Shown: positions 35,240 to 43,713, counted from the stretch's first letter. The stretch: 64,000 nucleotides of DNA from CAIRDP01 sp037134895 (GCA_037134895.1 JBAXLI010000009.1:1-64000); one strand, 5' to 3'. Numbers and translations are program-made. Notes: a model not told the origin generated them from the letters alone.

Positions 35240-35569
35240 ATGTTAGATTTTGATTTTAACCCTGAGAAGAGAGTGTTAACCTGTATATTCAGAGGTCGCC
35301 TCGACACGGTTCTGTGCAACCAGGCAGACCTTGAACTTCAGTCAAAATACAATTCCCTCACCGAACATGGGAACCCTGATGAACTTCTGGATTTTGAACT
35401 TGTATTCGAACTTAAGGATGTCGATTTTATATCTTCTTCATTTATAAGGCTTTGTGTGGCAGGAATGAAAAAAGTCAAGGACGGTGGTTTTTCGATCCTC
35501 AATGTTAATCCCTTTATAAAGAAAACTTTTAAGATCGCAGGCCTGGATGAGATCCTGCATGTTACCTGA
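35240..35569 (+). CDS. STAS-domain protein (anti-sigma factor antagonist-like)
   Basis: About 109 aa. The single STAS domain shows RVLTCIFRGRLDTVLC, then the family core FELKDVDFISSSFIRLCVAGMKKVKDGG with a Ser cluster at the usual phosphorylation site, and a closing KKTFKIAGLDEIL. STAS proteins of this kind switch partners (anti-sigma factors or kinases) through phosphorylation. No anti-sigma kinase or sigma factor gene is adjacent. ATG 35240 is preferred to the TTG at 35228. It ends the unit begun by the hybrid kinase. Confidence 0.85.
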   Translation: MLDFDFNPEKRVLTCIFRGRLDTVLCNQADLELQSKYNSLTEHGNPDELLDFELVFELKDVDFISSSFIRLCVAGMKKVKDGGFSILNVNPFIKKTFKIAGLDEILHVT

Positions 35570-35587
35570 ACTTCAGGAGCAGGATGA

Positions 35588-36073
35588 TCATCTCCAGAAT
35601 ATAAGCTTCCAGAGATTCGATAACACTTTAAGTGCCGATACGATCATCCCGATTATTAAAAACCAGGGAAGGACAATATCTATCCAGCTTAATCCGTGCG
35701 AATTGGAAAAATCGAAGGGATAGAGGTAGTAAAAGCAAATCATGGCAAGAAATGAGGCTGCTTCCATGAAAATGCCTGTGAAATATCCTGTTACCCTGGA
35801 GTAAACCAACAATCTCAGTAAGTTGCCGGCTATCTGAACGATACAGGAAAACATTAAAATTGGAGATATGGCCGGGTACTTCCCAATGATGAAATCGAGG
35901 TGCCAGTCGGGAATTTTATAAAGTACAAAAAGGGCAATCAGGTTGAAAACAATCGAGGATACGAACTCTGACCTCTGGTTCCGGTGATCACGGTCACGAT
36001 GCCAGCGCCTGGGACCGGCTGCATCAATTCGGCGCACCCAATCGGGCATTTTTTCATTTTCCTGAATTCCCAT
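35588..36073 (-). CDS. Membrane protein, unknown
   Basis: A 161-aa protein with a charged N-terminus rich in Arg/His/Asp (RRWHRDRDHRNQR, about 22-34) followed by four hydrophobic helices (SIVFNLIALFVLYKIP, ILMFSCIVQIAGNLLRLLVY, IFMEAASFLAMICFYYLYP, IDIVLPWFLIIGMIVSALKV). I do not recognise the family. It converges on the STAS gene with an 18-bp gap. Confidence 0.72.
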   Translation of the reverse strand: MGIQENEKMPDWVRRIDAAGPRRWHRDRDHRNQRSEFVSSIVFNLIALFVLYKIPDWHLDFIIGKYPAISPILMFSCIVQIAGNLLRLLVYSRVTGYFTGIFMEAASFLAMICFYYLYPFDFSNSHGLSWIDIVLPWFLIIGMIVSALKVLSNLWKLIFWR

Positions 36074-36191
36074 AAAAAAAGTTTTTGAATTAATTGGTTC
36101 AAAGATAAGATGAAAGGACTGCAGTGAGGTTACATACCCCCTGGGAAATTAAAAAATTCCGAAATTGCCCAAACGGATTGCTGGTAAGCAT

Positions 36192-36199
36192 TATATTTG
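36192..36199 (+). promoter_or_regulatory. Candidate -7 element of the TPR-AraC regulator gene
   Basis: TATATTTG is a perfect -7 match 36 bp before the ATG at 36236. The nearest upstream TTGs are badly spaced, so it may need an activator. It overlaps an in-frame TTG at 36197 and therefore supports the ATG. Confidence 0.42.
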
Positions 36200-36235
36200 T
36201 ATTACTATATCCTGGCACGACTCCGGTCACTTTGT

Positions 36236-38152
36236 ATGAAACCCCGCCAAAGACTACAATTCACTGTTTTCTCCCGAACTGCTTTCTTCTTTGCAGGGTT
36301 GCTGTTGCTGAGCTCGGCCGGCGCTGCTATCGAGAAACCCGATTCCGCCAAATTGTTTTCACAACTGAAATCCGCAGACGATCATACTAAGCTTAATGCC
36401 CTGGAGAACATTTATAAGGAATTCTACAGCTCTTTCCCGATAATAGCATATCCCTATGCAGTTCAGGCACTTGCCATTTCCGGGAGGCTGGATGACAAGG
36501 AATCAGAGGTTAATGCATATTATTTTCTTTCATATTATTCCCTGGTCAGGGGGGTGATAGATTCATCTTTTTACTTTTGCCAGATTGGCCTGGATATCAG
36601 CGAATCGGTCCATTCTACTGCATTACTTGCCAGAGGTTTTGGCAGGTTGGGTGATATTTACCGAACAAAGGGTGACAAAGCCAAAGCTATCGAATATTTG
36701 AAAAAAGCCGTAATTACTGATCCAGTCAACAGGGATCTGGTTGCCCGTTGTTCCATGAGTCTTGGCATACTTTATGGAGATGCAGGCTGTTCCGAAGAAT
36801 CCGTGTATTACTATCTGAAGGCACTTAAGATCAGGGAGGATCAGAATCAGTTGATAGATGCAGGATATTTAAGTTGTAATCTTGCTGGTTTTTATTATGA
36901 ATCATCCTCCGGAACATACGGAATGGCTGCCTATGAAAAGGCAGTATCTCTTTTCAGGAGGGCGAATTTCCTCAAGGGTGAAGGCTACGCATTTAACCTC
37001 ATGGGACTTACCTATTTTGACCGGAAGGACTATCAGAACGCCCTGAAATATTTCAGAAAATCGATGGCCATTAATTTGCTTGACACCATCACAGTGCGCT
37101 CAACTTATGCTTTTAACCTCACTAACATTGGTAATGTATGGCAGCAGCTGAACCGTCCTGATTCGGCCCGGTATTACTATACCCGTTCATTGAAATTTTT
37201 ATCAGGCGATCAGGAATACATTCCCCTCTCATGCACGTATCTTTCGCTGGGGCAGTTGAATACTACCCTGAAAAACTATCCGCAGGCAATTAAGTTCCTT
37301 AACAAAGGGCTTAGCTATTCCCAGCTTGCCAATTTCAGGGCGCAATGGGAGGATGCGTATAACCTGCTTTCTGAATGTTATGCTGCGAGCGGCGACAATG
37401 CAAAGGCTCTTGAATACCTGAAAAAGCGCAATGCGATCAGGGATAGTATTGTTACTGAAAAGGCCCACCAGGCGGTGGCCAATATGAAGATAAAATATGA
37501 GACTGAAAAAAAGGATGCTAAGATCCTCAGCCTGAATGCCGAATCGGATTGGCAGGAAAAGAAAATCAAAATGGCTGTTATTACTATTTTAATCCTGATT
37601 TCAGTTGCCGGCGTAATTACGTACCTCACATGGCTCTATTACAGGAAGAAATTAATGCCTAAAGTCAGGACCCTGAATTTCATCCAGGAAAAAATTTCTG
37701 TTGAGAAAGAAGGGGACAACCGAAGGCTGAGGGCCCTCGACAAGGTTCTTCCACCTGAGCTCAAACCTTTTCCTGATGTAGTTCCTGTCGAAACGAAAAT
37801 GAACCATGACCTGCTTTTTCAGCTGGAGGAGATATTTACAAAAGAAAAGATCTATCTTGATGAACATCTTACACTTGCACAGGCAGCCCACAGTCTGAAA
37901 ACAAACACCACCTATCTTTCGAGGCTGATAAATGAACATTATAATATCAATTTTTCTGCCTTTACAAACAAGTACAGGATAGAAGAAGCGAAAAAAATGA
38001 TACTTGATGATAATTTCAACAACCTGTCGATTGAGGGGATAGCTAAAAACTCGGGATTCAGGTCAAAATCAACGTTCAACCAGGTATTCAAGCAGTCGAC
38101 AGGCTTCACGCCCTCCGATTTTGCAGTTAAAAACGGGAAAATCCGCGCCTGA
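36236..38152 (+). CDS. TPR transmembrane regulator with AraC-type DNA-binding domain
   Basis: About 638 aa from ATG 36236. A signal or anchor helix (FFFAGLLLLSSAGAA) is followed by TPRs (for example KAIEYLKKAVITDPVNRD, YQNALKYFRKSMAIN, YPQAIKFLNKGLSYS) and one TM helix MAVITILILISVAGVITYLTWLYY near 450. A linker leads to a C-terminal AraC HTH (LAQAAHSLKTNTTYLSRLINEHYNINFSAFTNKYRIEEAKKMI, then IEGIAKNSGFRSKSTFNQVFKQSTGFTPSDF). This is a one-component, membrane-bound transcription regulator with a periplasmic TPR sensor, a design common in Bacteroidota. Targets are not evident. Confidence 0.9.
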   Translation: MKPRQRLQFTVFSRTAFFFAGLLLLSSAGAAIEKPDSAKLFSQLKSADDHTKLNALENIYKEFYSSFPIIAYPYAVQALAISGRLDDKESEVNAYYFLSYYSLVRGVIDSSFYFCQIGLDISESVHSTALLARGFGRLGDIYRTKGDKAKAIEYLKKAVITDPVNRDLVARCSMSLGILYGDAGCSEESVYYYLKALKIREDQNQLIDAGYLSCNLAGFYYESSSGTYGMAAYEKAVSLFRRANFLKGEGYAFNLMGLTYFDRKDYQNALKYFRKSMAINLLDTITVRSTYAFNLTNIGNVWQQLNRPDSARYYYTRSLKFLSGDQEYIPLSCTYLSLGQLNTTLKNYPQAIKFLNKGLSYSQLANFRAQWEDAYNLLSECYAASGDNAKALEYLKKRNAIRDSIVTEKAHQAVANMKIKYETEKKDAKILSLNAESDWQEKKIKMAVITILILISVAGVITYLTWLYYRKKLMPKVRTLNFIQEKISVEKEGDNRRLRALDKVLPPELKPFPDVVPVETKMNHDLLFQLEEIFTKEKIYLDEHLTLAQAAHSLKTNTTYLSRLINEHYNINFSAFTNKYRIEEAKKMILDDNFNNLSIEGIAKNSGFRSKSTFNQVFKQSTGFTPSDFAVKNGKIRA

Positions 38153-38162
38153 TAGTAAGAGC

Positions 38163-39683
38163 TCAGTTCAGAACCATCGCGTCCATGATCTTTCCCATCA
38201 GTTTTTTGATCTCTTCCGATTGCCCGTCGAAATTGTTTGCTATCAGGGCGAATACCAGTGTTTTACCTGATCTGGTATGCGCATAACCTGCATAACTTTT
38301 TACTCTCGACATCGTTCCGCTTTTTGCATGAACATTACCCCTGGCCGGAGTGTTGAAGCAAATCGAACTCAGGGTCCCTGACACCCCGGCTATTGGAAGC
38401 GATGCTATAAAAACCCCTGAATCAGGGGAGGAATACATATATCTCAAGAGCCAGACAGCCTGCCTGGCTGTGAATGTATTGAAACGCGAAACCCCGCTGC
38501 CATCGAACTGTGCAAATCCGCCCATATCCATACCTTTTGATTCCAGGTATCTCCGTATGGACAAGGCCCCCGACTCAGTGCCTCCATGCTTCATTACCTT
38601 AAGCCCGATATGCTTCAACAGGTTTTCAGCGAAAAAATTGTAACTGGCCTGGTTTGTTGTGTTGATTATTGTAGCCAAAGTGGGAGACGATACCGACGTA
38701 ATATCCTTAATTACAGCCTTTTTCAATCTCTCAGCAAGAGAATCCGAATCCGTAACACTCATTGCCTTCCCTTTTATCACCACCCCGTTCATAACCAGGA
38801 AATTCTGAAACTCCATGGCGGTGGCAAGGGGAGGGTTGTTAATGGTTGCATAAAATGAAACTTCCTGCTTCCACTTTGGAACTGTCCCTTTAATAGTTTT
38901 TTGATTTGTCTGCGGATGGCCGAGCACGAAAACCAACTCCTCGTCCGTCTCCGATCCGTAAGTCTGATTGAAAAACAGTTCCTCAGGGATCAGTGGAGTG
39001 ACTTTTTTAAGGGTGGAAGAGAACCGCCTGTCTTTGAATGGTTCGAAAAACATCTGGTATACATTCCCGTTTACCGAAAGTCCGGATGCTGCTGCGCAAT
39101 AACCAATGTTGATCTCCCCCCAGGTCCAGGTATAAGGGATGTAATCCTGGTCAAAAACCCGGCCATCGCCAATAACAGAACCGTCGACGGTATCTATCCC
39201 TGTCTTCCTGATCGCTTTCGACCAGTTTGTAAGCAGGAGCTTCATAGACTGTTCATTCAGGCAGAAAGTGGGATCCCCCCCGCCTTTAATGATGATGTTC
39301 CCATGAAGGGTGCGTCCACTGATAGTTCCCTCGTATTGCAGGCAGGTTTTGAATCTTATGTCCGGCCCGAGTATTTCCAATGCTGCTGCAGTAGTGAAAA
39401 GCTTCATGGTGGATGCGGGAACAAGACTTAAATTCTCGTTTCTTGCAGCAATCACGCTGTCGGTTGACACATCTGCAATCAAATATGACAGGGATGCGTG
39501 CTTTAGCAGCGGATCCTGTTCAAGATCATCCAGGCACTTTTTCAGGAAGGTTCGTGGTTTAGGAATGTCGGTTCTGACCAATGCTGATCCTGAAGGTTTT
39601 TCCACAGGAGTGGAGGTGTTACTGCGGGTGCAGCCGCACAATAAAACCACCACTCCAAGGACTACTGCTAAACTTCTGTACAT
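38163..39683 (-). CDS. dacB: D-alanyl-D-alanine carboxypeptidase/endopeptidase (PBP4, S13 family)
   Basis: About 506 aa from ATG 39683. A peptidoglycan hydrolase that trims pentapeptides or cuts cross-links. It is a lipoprotein (LLCGC), so it acts anchored in the periplasm. Active-site motifs are SxxK in LVPASTMKLFTTAA, SxN in ASGLSVNGN, and KSG (for KTG) in HAKSGTMSRVKSYAGY. The long insertion between SxxK and SxN is typical of S13 enzymes. A TTG at 39722 would overlap the upstream gene and is not used. It follows the DUF4878 gene by 14 bp. Confidence 0.92.
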   Translation of the reverse strand: MYRSLAVVLGVVVLLCGCTRSNTSTPVEKPSGSALVRTDIPKPRTFLKKCLDDLEQDPLLKHASLSYLIADVSTDSVIAARNENLSLVPASTMKLFTTAAALEILGPDIRFKTCLQYEGTISGRTLHGNIIIKGGGDPTFCLNEQSMKLLLTNWSKAIRKTGIDTVDGSVIGDGRVFDQDYIPYTWTWGEINIGYCAAASGLSVNGNVYQMFFEPFKDRRFSSTLKKVTPLIPEELFFNQTYGSETDEELVFVLGHPQTNQKTIKGTVPKWKQEVSFYATINNPPLATAMEFQNFLVMNGVVIKGKAMSVTDSDSLAERLKKAVIKDITSVSSPTLATIINTTNQASYNFFAENLLKHIGLKVMKHGGTESGALSIRRYLESKGMDMGGFAQFDGSGVSRFNTFTARQAVWLLRYMYSSPDSGVFIASLPIAGVSGTLSSICFNTPARGNVHAKSGTMSRVKSYAGYAHTRSGKTLVFALIANNFDGQSEEIKKLMGKIMDAMVLN

Positions 39684-39697
39684 CAGAAAAAAACAAT

Positions 39698-40126
39698 TTA
39701 ATTTCCAATCACCATAAACCAATCACCATTCACTTTTTTAAGATTCACCTTATCTTCAGAATCGGTATTGTTATTGAACAGCAGTTTATACTTGACCGTT
39801 GCCGTGTTCCCATCATCTGAAATTTTCTCTTCGATGATCTGTACTTCCTTCAATCCCTGTTTTTTATCGTATTCCTGCGATGCCCAGGCACATAGCCCGT
39901 TGAATTTCTGGGTGTCTTCTTTTGTAAAAGCAACCCCGTCTTTTCTTACATAATACTTTATTACTCCTGGATAATCCTTGGCTTTTAAATTATTTAAGGC
40001 TGTTTTTACTACATCCGAAGGGGTTTTACTAAGAATTCCACCACCTGCTCCGCTTCCCCCGCATGAACTGAGTAAAACGGCAAATAAAAAGCCCGATAAA
40101 ATTAAACAAACATTTAACCTTTTCAT
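39698..40126 (-). CDS. DUF4878-type lipoprotein
   Basis: A 142-aa lipoprotein with LLSSC lipobox. The domain has the cystatin/NTF2-like pattern of DUF4878: TPSDVVKTALNNLKAKDYPGVIKYYVRKDG, then ISDDGNTATVKYKLLFNN and KKVNGDWFMVIGN. Such proteins are common in Bacteroidota periplasm; no enzymatic role is known. The last codons are written in heptamer repeat DNA (see the repeat at 39706-39733). The gene lies between the C92 amidase and dacB, all leftward. Confidence 0.8.
   Translation of the reverse strand: MKRLNVCLILSGFLFAVLLSSCGGSGAGGGILSKTPSDVVKTALNNLKAKDYPGVIKYYVRKDGVAFTKEDTQKFNGLCAWASQEYDKKQGLKEVQIIEEKISDDGNTATVKYKLLFNNNTDSEDKVNLKKVNGDWFMVIGN
39706..39733. repeat. Four heptamers at the 3' end of the DUF4878 gene
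   Basis: CAATCAC, CATAAAC, CAATCAC and CATTCAC lie in register. On the minus strand they read GTGATTG-type heptamers, the same family as the array at 62371-62405. They encode the last residues of the DUF4878 lipoprotein. Confidence 0.8.
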
Positions 40127-40154
40127 AATTGTAAGTTTTTAAGTGAATAATAAT

Positions 40155-40790
40155 TTATTGACTGCATATTTTGTAAAATATTCGACTGCGGATAAACGCT
40201 CCCGGCATAAGAATTTTTCGCCTTGCAACAAGGATGCCGACATCTTCCATGTTACTTAGAATGCTGTTTATTGTCGGATCCCCATATTGATAGGCCTTTA
40301 AAATGAGTTCAGAGCAATACATGCGTTGATCTGTAAGAAGATCATATGAATTATCGAAACGGATCTTACCGTAAAAGAAACTTTTGGCTTTTACTGTGGC
40401 CCTTGAGAGGCCTTCCTTTCTTAAATGCGATCTGTAAATTGCAAAATGACTGGCTTTTTCATTTCCAAGGAAATCAATGAGGGATTCTTCTTTTACCCGG
40501 TCGTCGGGATCATTATTTTCGGCGGGTTCGACATGTATAGCAAAAGGTTTCTTCCCATTCATAATAATCATACCAATATGGGAATAAGCAGCATTGTTAT
40601 CTGCCACCAGAACTGCTAGGCTTTCAATGCTTTTACCCCTTCTGAACACCAGGTCCCCGTCCCGGAGTGTCACCGAATCCAATACCATTAAATTACAACT
40701 GACTCCCGACCTGAAGATCAGGAACCCGGCGGTTAAAATGCCGACCGGGGCAAGAATTAGAAGACAGACGATCAATTTCCAGGGTTTCAT
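40155..40790 (-). CDS. Permuted papain-like amidase (YaeF/YiiX, C92 family)
   Basis: A 211-aa protein anchored by an N-terminal helix (LIVCLLILAPVGILTAGFLIF). The circularly permuted NlpC/P60 fold is shown by LRDGDLVFRRGKSIESLAV, the His in AAYSHIGMIIMNGK, and the later Cys in DQRMYCSELILKAYQYG. These give the His-before-Cys order typical of YiiX. Family members probably cut amide bonds in peptidoglycan or lipid conjugates. The FISUMP gene is 36 bp upstream on the same strand. Confidence 0.83.
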   Translation of the reverse strand: MKPWKLIVCLLILAPVGILTAGFLIFRSGVSCNLMVLDSVTLRDGDLVFRRGKSIESLAVLVADNNAAYSHIGMIIMNGKKPFAIHVEPAENNDPDDRVKEESLIDFLGNEKASHFAIYRSHLRKEGLSRATVKAKSFFYGKIRFDNSYDLLTDQRMYCSELILKAYQYGDPTINSILSNMEDVGILVARRKILMPGAFIRSRIFYKICSQ

Positions 40791-40826
40791 TGACGTTTAT
40801 CAGCAGGTCACAATAAAAGTCAATCC

Positions 40827-42086
40827 TCAATTCTTAATGCAACGGACTGAAAAACCATCTGAATGAACGGAATTGTATCGGCTCACGGTCCCGTTATTGC
40901 GGCTAAGATCCCTTGCCCAAGAAGCACTGGAAGCGAATAACGACGACGACCAGAAAGAGCCGAGGCTTGAGAGTTCAAAGAAAGAGCCGGCATAATTCCG
41001 CCAGCCGCCGGGCAGCGCAGTAAATCCGCTGTTGTTTGAGGCTTCTGCATTTGGAGCCCACCAGAGGCCGGTTCCAGCCTCTATGGTACCTGTTGATTTT
41101 ATTTTTCCACCTGCCACAATTAAGCCTCCAAGGTAATCGGTCAGGGTGGTCCATTCAGTATCCGAGGGTAGATGCCAGCCGATCGGGCAAATTCCCGGGG
41201 CGCTTTCAACAGAAACATACCTCATCATTTCATTCCATTGATACAAGCCCCCGTAAACAACACAATTTGATTCAAGATCGGCATTACAGTATTTTTCAAT
41301 GATACCGTTATCTGTTTGATCCAGAACACCATTAATCCTGATCCCCACATTCAGGTTTTCAGCCATCCATGTCTGTGAACCTACAGCCACAATAGTGTAA
41401 TTTTGGCCATCAGCATCCTTACAAAGAAGAAAATTGAAATTTATAGTTTTACTATTGGTTGGCACATCGGTTACTATTGTACTGTATCTGCCACTCATAC
41501 CTGTGTAAAGCAACTGATCGCCCGATGTGTAAAGCATGTCAACAGTAGCATTTATGCTTTTCAAGGTTTTAGCAGGAAGATCCCCGGTTTGAGAGATATG
41601 CTCGATACTTGCACGCTTACCCGAATTCCCCAGGCTGACCAGCTTTGTTGAATAGCAATAGTTGAGACCGATTACTTTCACAAAATACCAACCTTCGGCG
41701 ATGCCGGAGACAGAAAAGCTTTGTACACCATATGTGAGCATAATGCTAAGCTGACAAACAGGTTTACCAAATAAATCAATTAAGTAAATGAAAGAATTGC
41801 CGCTAACCGGAGCAAGGAATGTTAAAGTTGATTGCTCTCTCATTGGATTAGGATATAGGTTCAAAGCGCCGTTGTCAACATCCGGGTTACCGATTCCTAC
41901 TGTATGGATCAGATGCAAAATATCATTCCCACTCAGCGTTAATGTAGCCCCACTTGTTAAATTATCAACTTTAACAGTGTTCACCCCTGTTGTGTCACCT
42001 GAACCTGCGAAAATGATCAGATAGTCCTGTGCTTGTACTTTTAACATGCCAAGCAATACGAGGATAAGCAATATATGTTTTTTCAT
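40827..42086 (-). CDS. FISUMP-domain surface protein with internal T9SS-like sorting domain
   Basis: A 419-aa exported protein with signal peptide MKKHILLILVLLGMLKVQA. Residues about 75-150 look like a type A T9SS sorting domain (LNLYPNPMREQSTLTFLAP, FIYLIDLFGKPVCQL, GWYFVKVIG), which is normally at the very C-terminus. The C-terminal 190 residues are a FISUMP (Fibrobacter succinogenes major paralogous) domain: DADGQNYTIVAVGSQTWMAENLNVG, APGICPIGWHLPSDTEWTTL, and the end GFSVRCIKN. FISUMP domains are abundant on Bacteroidota and Fibrobacter surfaces and relate to formylglycine-enzyme-like or lectin-like folds; the function is not defined. Confidence 0.85.
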   Translation of the reverse strand: MKKHILLILVLLGMLKVQAQDYLIIFAGSGDTTGVNTVKVDNLTSGATLTLSGNDILHLIHTVGIGNPDVDNGALNLYPNPMREQSTLTFLAPVSGNSFIYLIDLFGKPVCQLSIMLTYGVQSFSVSGIAEGWYFVKVIGLNYCYSTKLVSLGNSGKRASIEHISQTGDLPAKTLKSINATVDMLYTSGDQLLYTGMSGRYSTIVTDVPTNSKTINFNFLLCKDADGQNYTIVAVGSQTWMAENLNVGIRINGVLDQTDNGIIEKYCNADLESNCVVYGGLYQWNEMMRYVSVESAPGICPIGWHLPSDTEWTTLTDYLGGLIVAGGKIKSTGTIEAGTGLWWAPNAEASNNSGFTALPGGWRNYAGSFFELSSLGSFWSSSLFASSASWARDLSRNNGTVSRYNSVHSDGFSVRCIKN

Positions 42087-42125
42087 GGTTTATTGTCGCT
42101 AAATTGTTATTTTCCAAAATGGTTC

Positions 42126-42404
42126 TTATTGCATGAATATCAATACGTTTGTATAATCACAAAGTCGAAATTCAGATTTATGAAGCCCTTCTCCGAAAAC
42201 ATAATTCTCACCGTCATCGAACCTGACTTCTTTTGCATTTGCAACAGAAGGGACTTTTGCTGCTATCTTATTGATGACCTTATACACTACAGGCCAGACT
42301 TCATCCGGTTTAAGTGCGGTTACCTGCGCCTCCGACTGGGCCAATAAACTTTGTACTACGAGCACTGATGCAAGCATCAACCAAAACCTGATTGAGTTTT
42401 TCAT
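42126..42404 (-). CDS. Small secreted protein, unknown
   Basis: A 92-aa product with signal peptide (MKNSIRFWLMLASVLVVQSLLAQ) and a short mature part containing KPDEVWPVVYKVINKIAAKVPSVANAKEVRFDDGENYVFGEG. It has its own promoter, sharing a 268-bp regulatory region with the eight-gene unit to the right. I do not recognise a family. Confidence 0.7.
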   Translation of the reverse strand: MKNSIRFWLMLASVLVVQSLLAQSEAQVTALKPDEVWPVVYKVINKIAAKVPSVANAKEVRFDDGENYVFGEGLHKSEFRLCDYTNVLIFMQ

Positions 42405-42443
42405 AGATCTTTTTTTAGGTATTTGTAAAGAATTTCATCAAGG

Positions 42444-42473
42444 CAAAAATATGTCCTGTCAATCCCGATACAA
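42444..42473 (-). promoter_or_regulatory. Promoter of the small secreted protein gene (left arm of divergent pair)
   Basis: On the minus strand TTG (42471-42473), a 19-nt spacer and TATTTTTG (42444-42451), 39 bp before the ATG at 42404. The palindrome at 42487 ends 13 bp upstream of its -33 element. Confidence 0.58.
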
Positions 42474-42486
42474 AATAATGATTGGA

Positions 42487-42502
42487 CGGATTTATAAATC
42501 CG
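42487..42502. promoter_or_regulatory. Operator candidate O1: perfect 16-bp palindrome
   Basis: CGGATTTATAAATCCG is its own reverse complement. It sits in the divergent intergenic region with 13 bp between it and the -33 element of the leftward promoter, an activator-like position. A near copy lies 52 bp to the right. Confidence 0.7.
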
Positions 42503-42538
42503 CACCGGGTGATCCTTTTTAAGCTGAAGATTCACGTA

Positions 42539-42554
42539 CGGATTTATAAATTCA
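42539..42554. promoter_or_regulatory. Operator candidate O2: near copy of O1
   Basis: CGGATTTATAAATTCA matches O1 at 14 of 16 positions. The start-to-start distance is 52 bp, about five helical turns, so both would face the same side of the helix. It ends 12 bp before the -33 element of the rightward promoter. Confidence 0.65.
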
Positions 42555-42566
42555 ACCTATAAATAC

Positions 42567-42598
42567 TTGTATTTACCAGTCTATAAAAGATATATTTG
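42567..42598 (+). promoter_or_regulatory. Promoter of the eight-gene unit
   Basis: TTG (42567-42569), a 21-nt spacer and TATATTTG (42591-42598), a full consensus match 74 bp before the ATG at 42673. Confidence 0.68.
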
Positions 42599-42672
42599 CC
42601 GGCATAGGAGAGTTGACCCGCAAAAAATCAACCCAAAGAAATTTCACAAAATAAAATGTCAAATCAAATCCA

Positions 42673-43695
42673 ATGATCATGAAAAAGCTGATTCTTTTTT
42701 GTTTAGTACTGTGCTTGTTTATCCTATCAGGATTGAATACCGGGAGAGCTGCAGTAAGCAGTACCGCTAATTCGATTCTTACTGTTTCTTCATCAATGCT
42801 TGTGCAGGGCGCCGATCAATCCGTGAAAGCTGATGCCACTTCAGCCACAACCGCTGAAACAGACAAACCGTTTAACTGGAAAGGCCTCATAATCGGGCTT
42901 TTCTTTCTTAGCTTCTACGGATATGCAATTGTTATGATTATTGTCACGCTTGTCCAGGCGAGGGCCATTAATACCATCACCAAGGAAGAATTCATGAGTC
43001 AGAGAAAACTGGCAAATAAATCGGAGATGGCAACTGAAGAGGAAAATCAACAGGCCTTGGCTTTGATCAATGAAGCGTACTTTTCCTGGAAAATTGTTTC
43101 TGAGCCGGGAGAAGAGGAATTGCGCAGCCCTGTGACGATGAGCCAGTTAAAAAAGAGCAGAGAACTGCATGCACAGGCTGCAAAAGTAATGCCGACCGAT
43201 AATAAGGTGGTTGATCGTTTCAATACAATGGCCGGAGTCATTAACAGTTCGGAAACAAGAAGTTTCTCAGGCTCATGGAAGCTGATCATTGTCGCTGTTG
43301 TTGCCTGCTTTATCACATATCTCATGACAAAGAGCTATGATCCGGGAATCTGGGCCTGGCTGAAAGGCTTCTGGTTTATGCCAATGGGAATTATTATGTA
43401 TTACTTTGCAAGTCTTGCCCCGGCATTTCTGCAGGACAAACGTGGCCGCTGGTTCAAAGGAAAGAATATTCACAATGTTTTGATCGCTACCGTTTTGGGT
43501 CTGTTCCTTGCTACTCCTGCTACTGAAACCTACGTTACAAAATGGAGTGATGGCCGCAAGACAAAGTCAGAGGAATTCAATCCTGTCTTTTTTGTCATGA
43601 TGTTCCTCGCATTCATGGTCCTGATGTTGCTCGGGTTCCTGATTATCATATTTGCAGGGCTCAATTTTATCAGGAACTACCTGATTTATATATAG
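42673..43695 (+). CDS. Six-helix membrane protein, unknown (gene 1 of unit)
   Basis: A 340-aa protein. An N-terminal signal or first helix (LILFCLVLCLFILSGL) is followed by helices WKGLIIGLFFLSFYGYAIVMIIVTLV, WKLIIVAVVACFITYLM, FWFMPMGIIMYYFASLAPAFL, IHNVLIATVLGLFLATP and VMMFLAFMVLMLLGFLIIIFAGLNFI. A soluble loop of about 100 residues between the second and third helices (residues about 100-200) contains a conserved-looking helical region around NEAYFSWKIVSEPGEEE. I recognise no family. It heads an eight-gene unit; the next gene starts 18 bp later. The start is ATG 42673 or 42679. Confidence 0.75.
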   Translation: MIMKKLILFCLVLCLFILSGLNTGRAAVSSTANSILTVSSSMLVQGADQSVKADATSATTAETDKPFNWKGLIIGLFFLSFYGYAIVMIIVTLVQARAINTITKEEFMSQRKLANKSEMATEEENQQALALINEAYFSWKIVSEPGEEELRSPVTMSQLKKSRELHAQAAKVMPTDNKVVDRFNTMAGVINSSETRSFSGSWKLIIVAVVACFITYLMTKSYDPGIWAWLKGFWFMPMGIIMYYFASLAPAFLQDKRGRWFKGKNIHNVLIATVLGLFLATPATETYVTKWSDGRKTKSEEFNPVFFVMMFLAFMVLMLLGFLIIIFAGLNFIRNYLIYI

Positions 43696-43713
43696 ACTAT
43701 TATTAAACTGATA

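Noticed and set aside
33789..35569. Bacterial microcompartment (eut/pdu) locus
   Set aside because: The aldehyde dehydrogenase has no targeting helix and no shell-protein genes are present.
42405..42672. Riboswitch in the 268-bp gap
   Set aside because: The gap is explained by two promoters and two palindromes; no conserved riboswitch core is recognisable and the leader is only about 70 nt.
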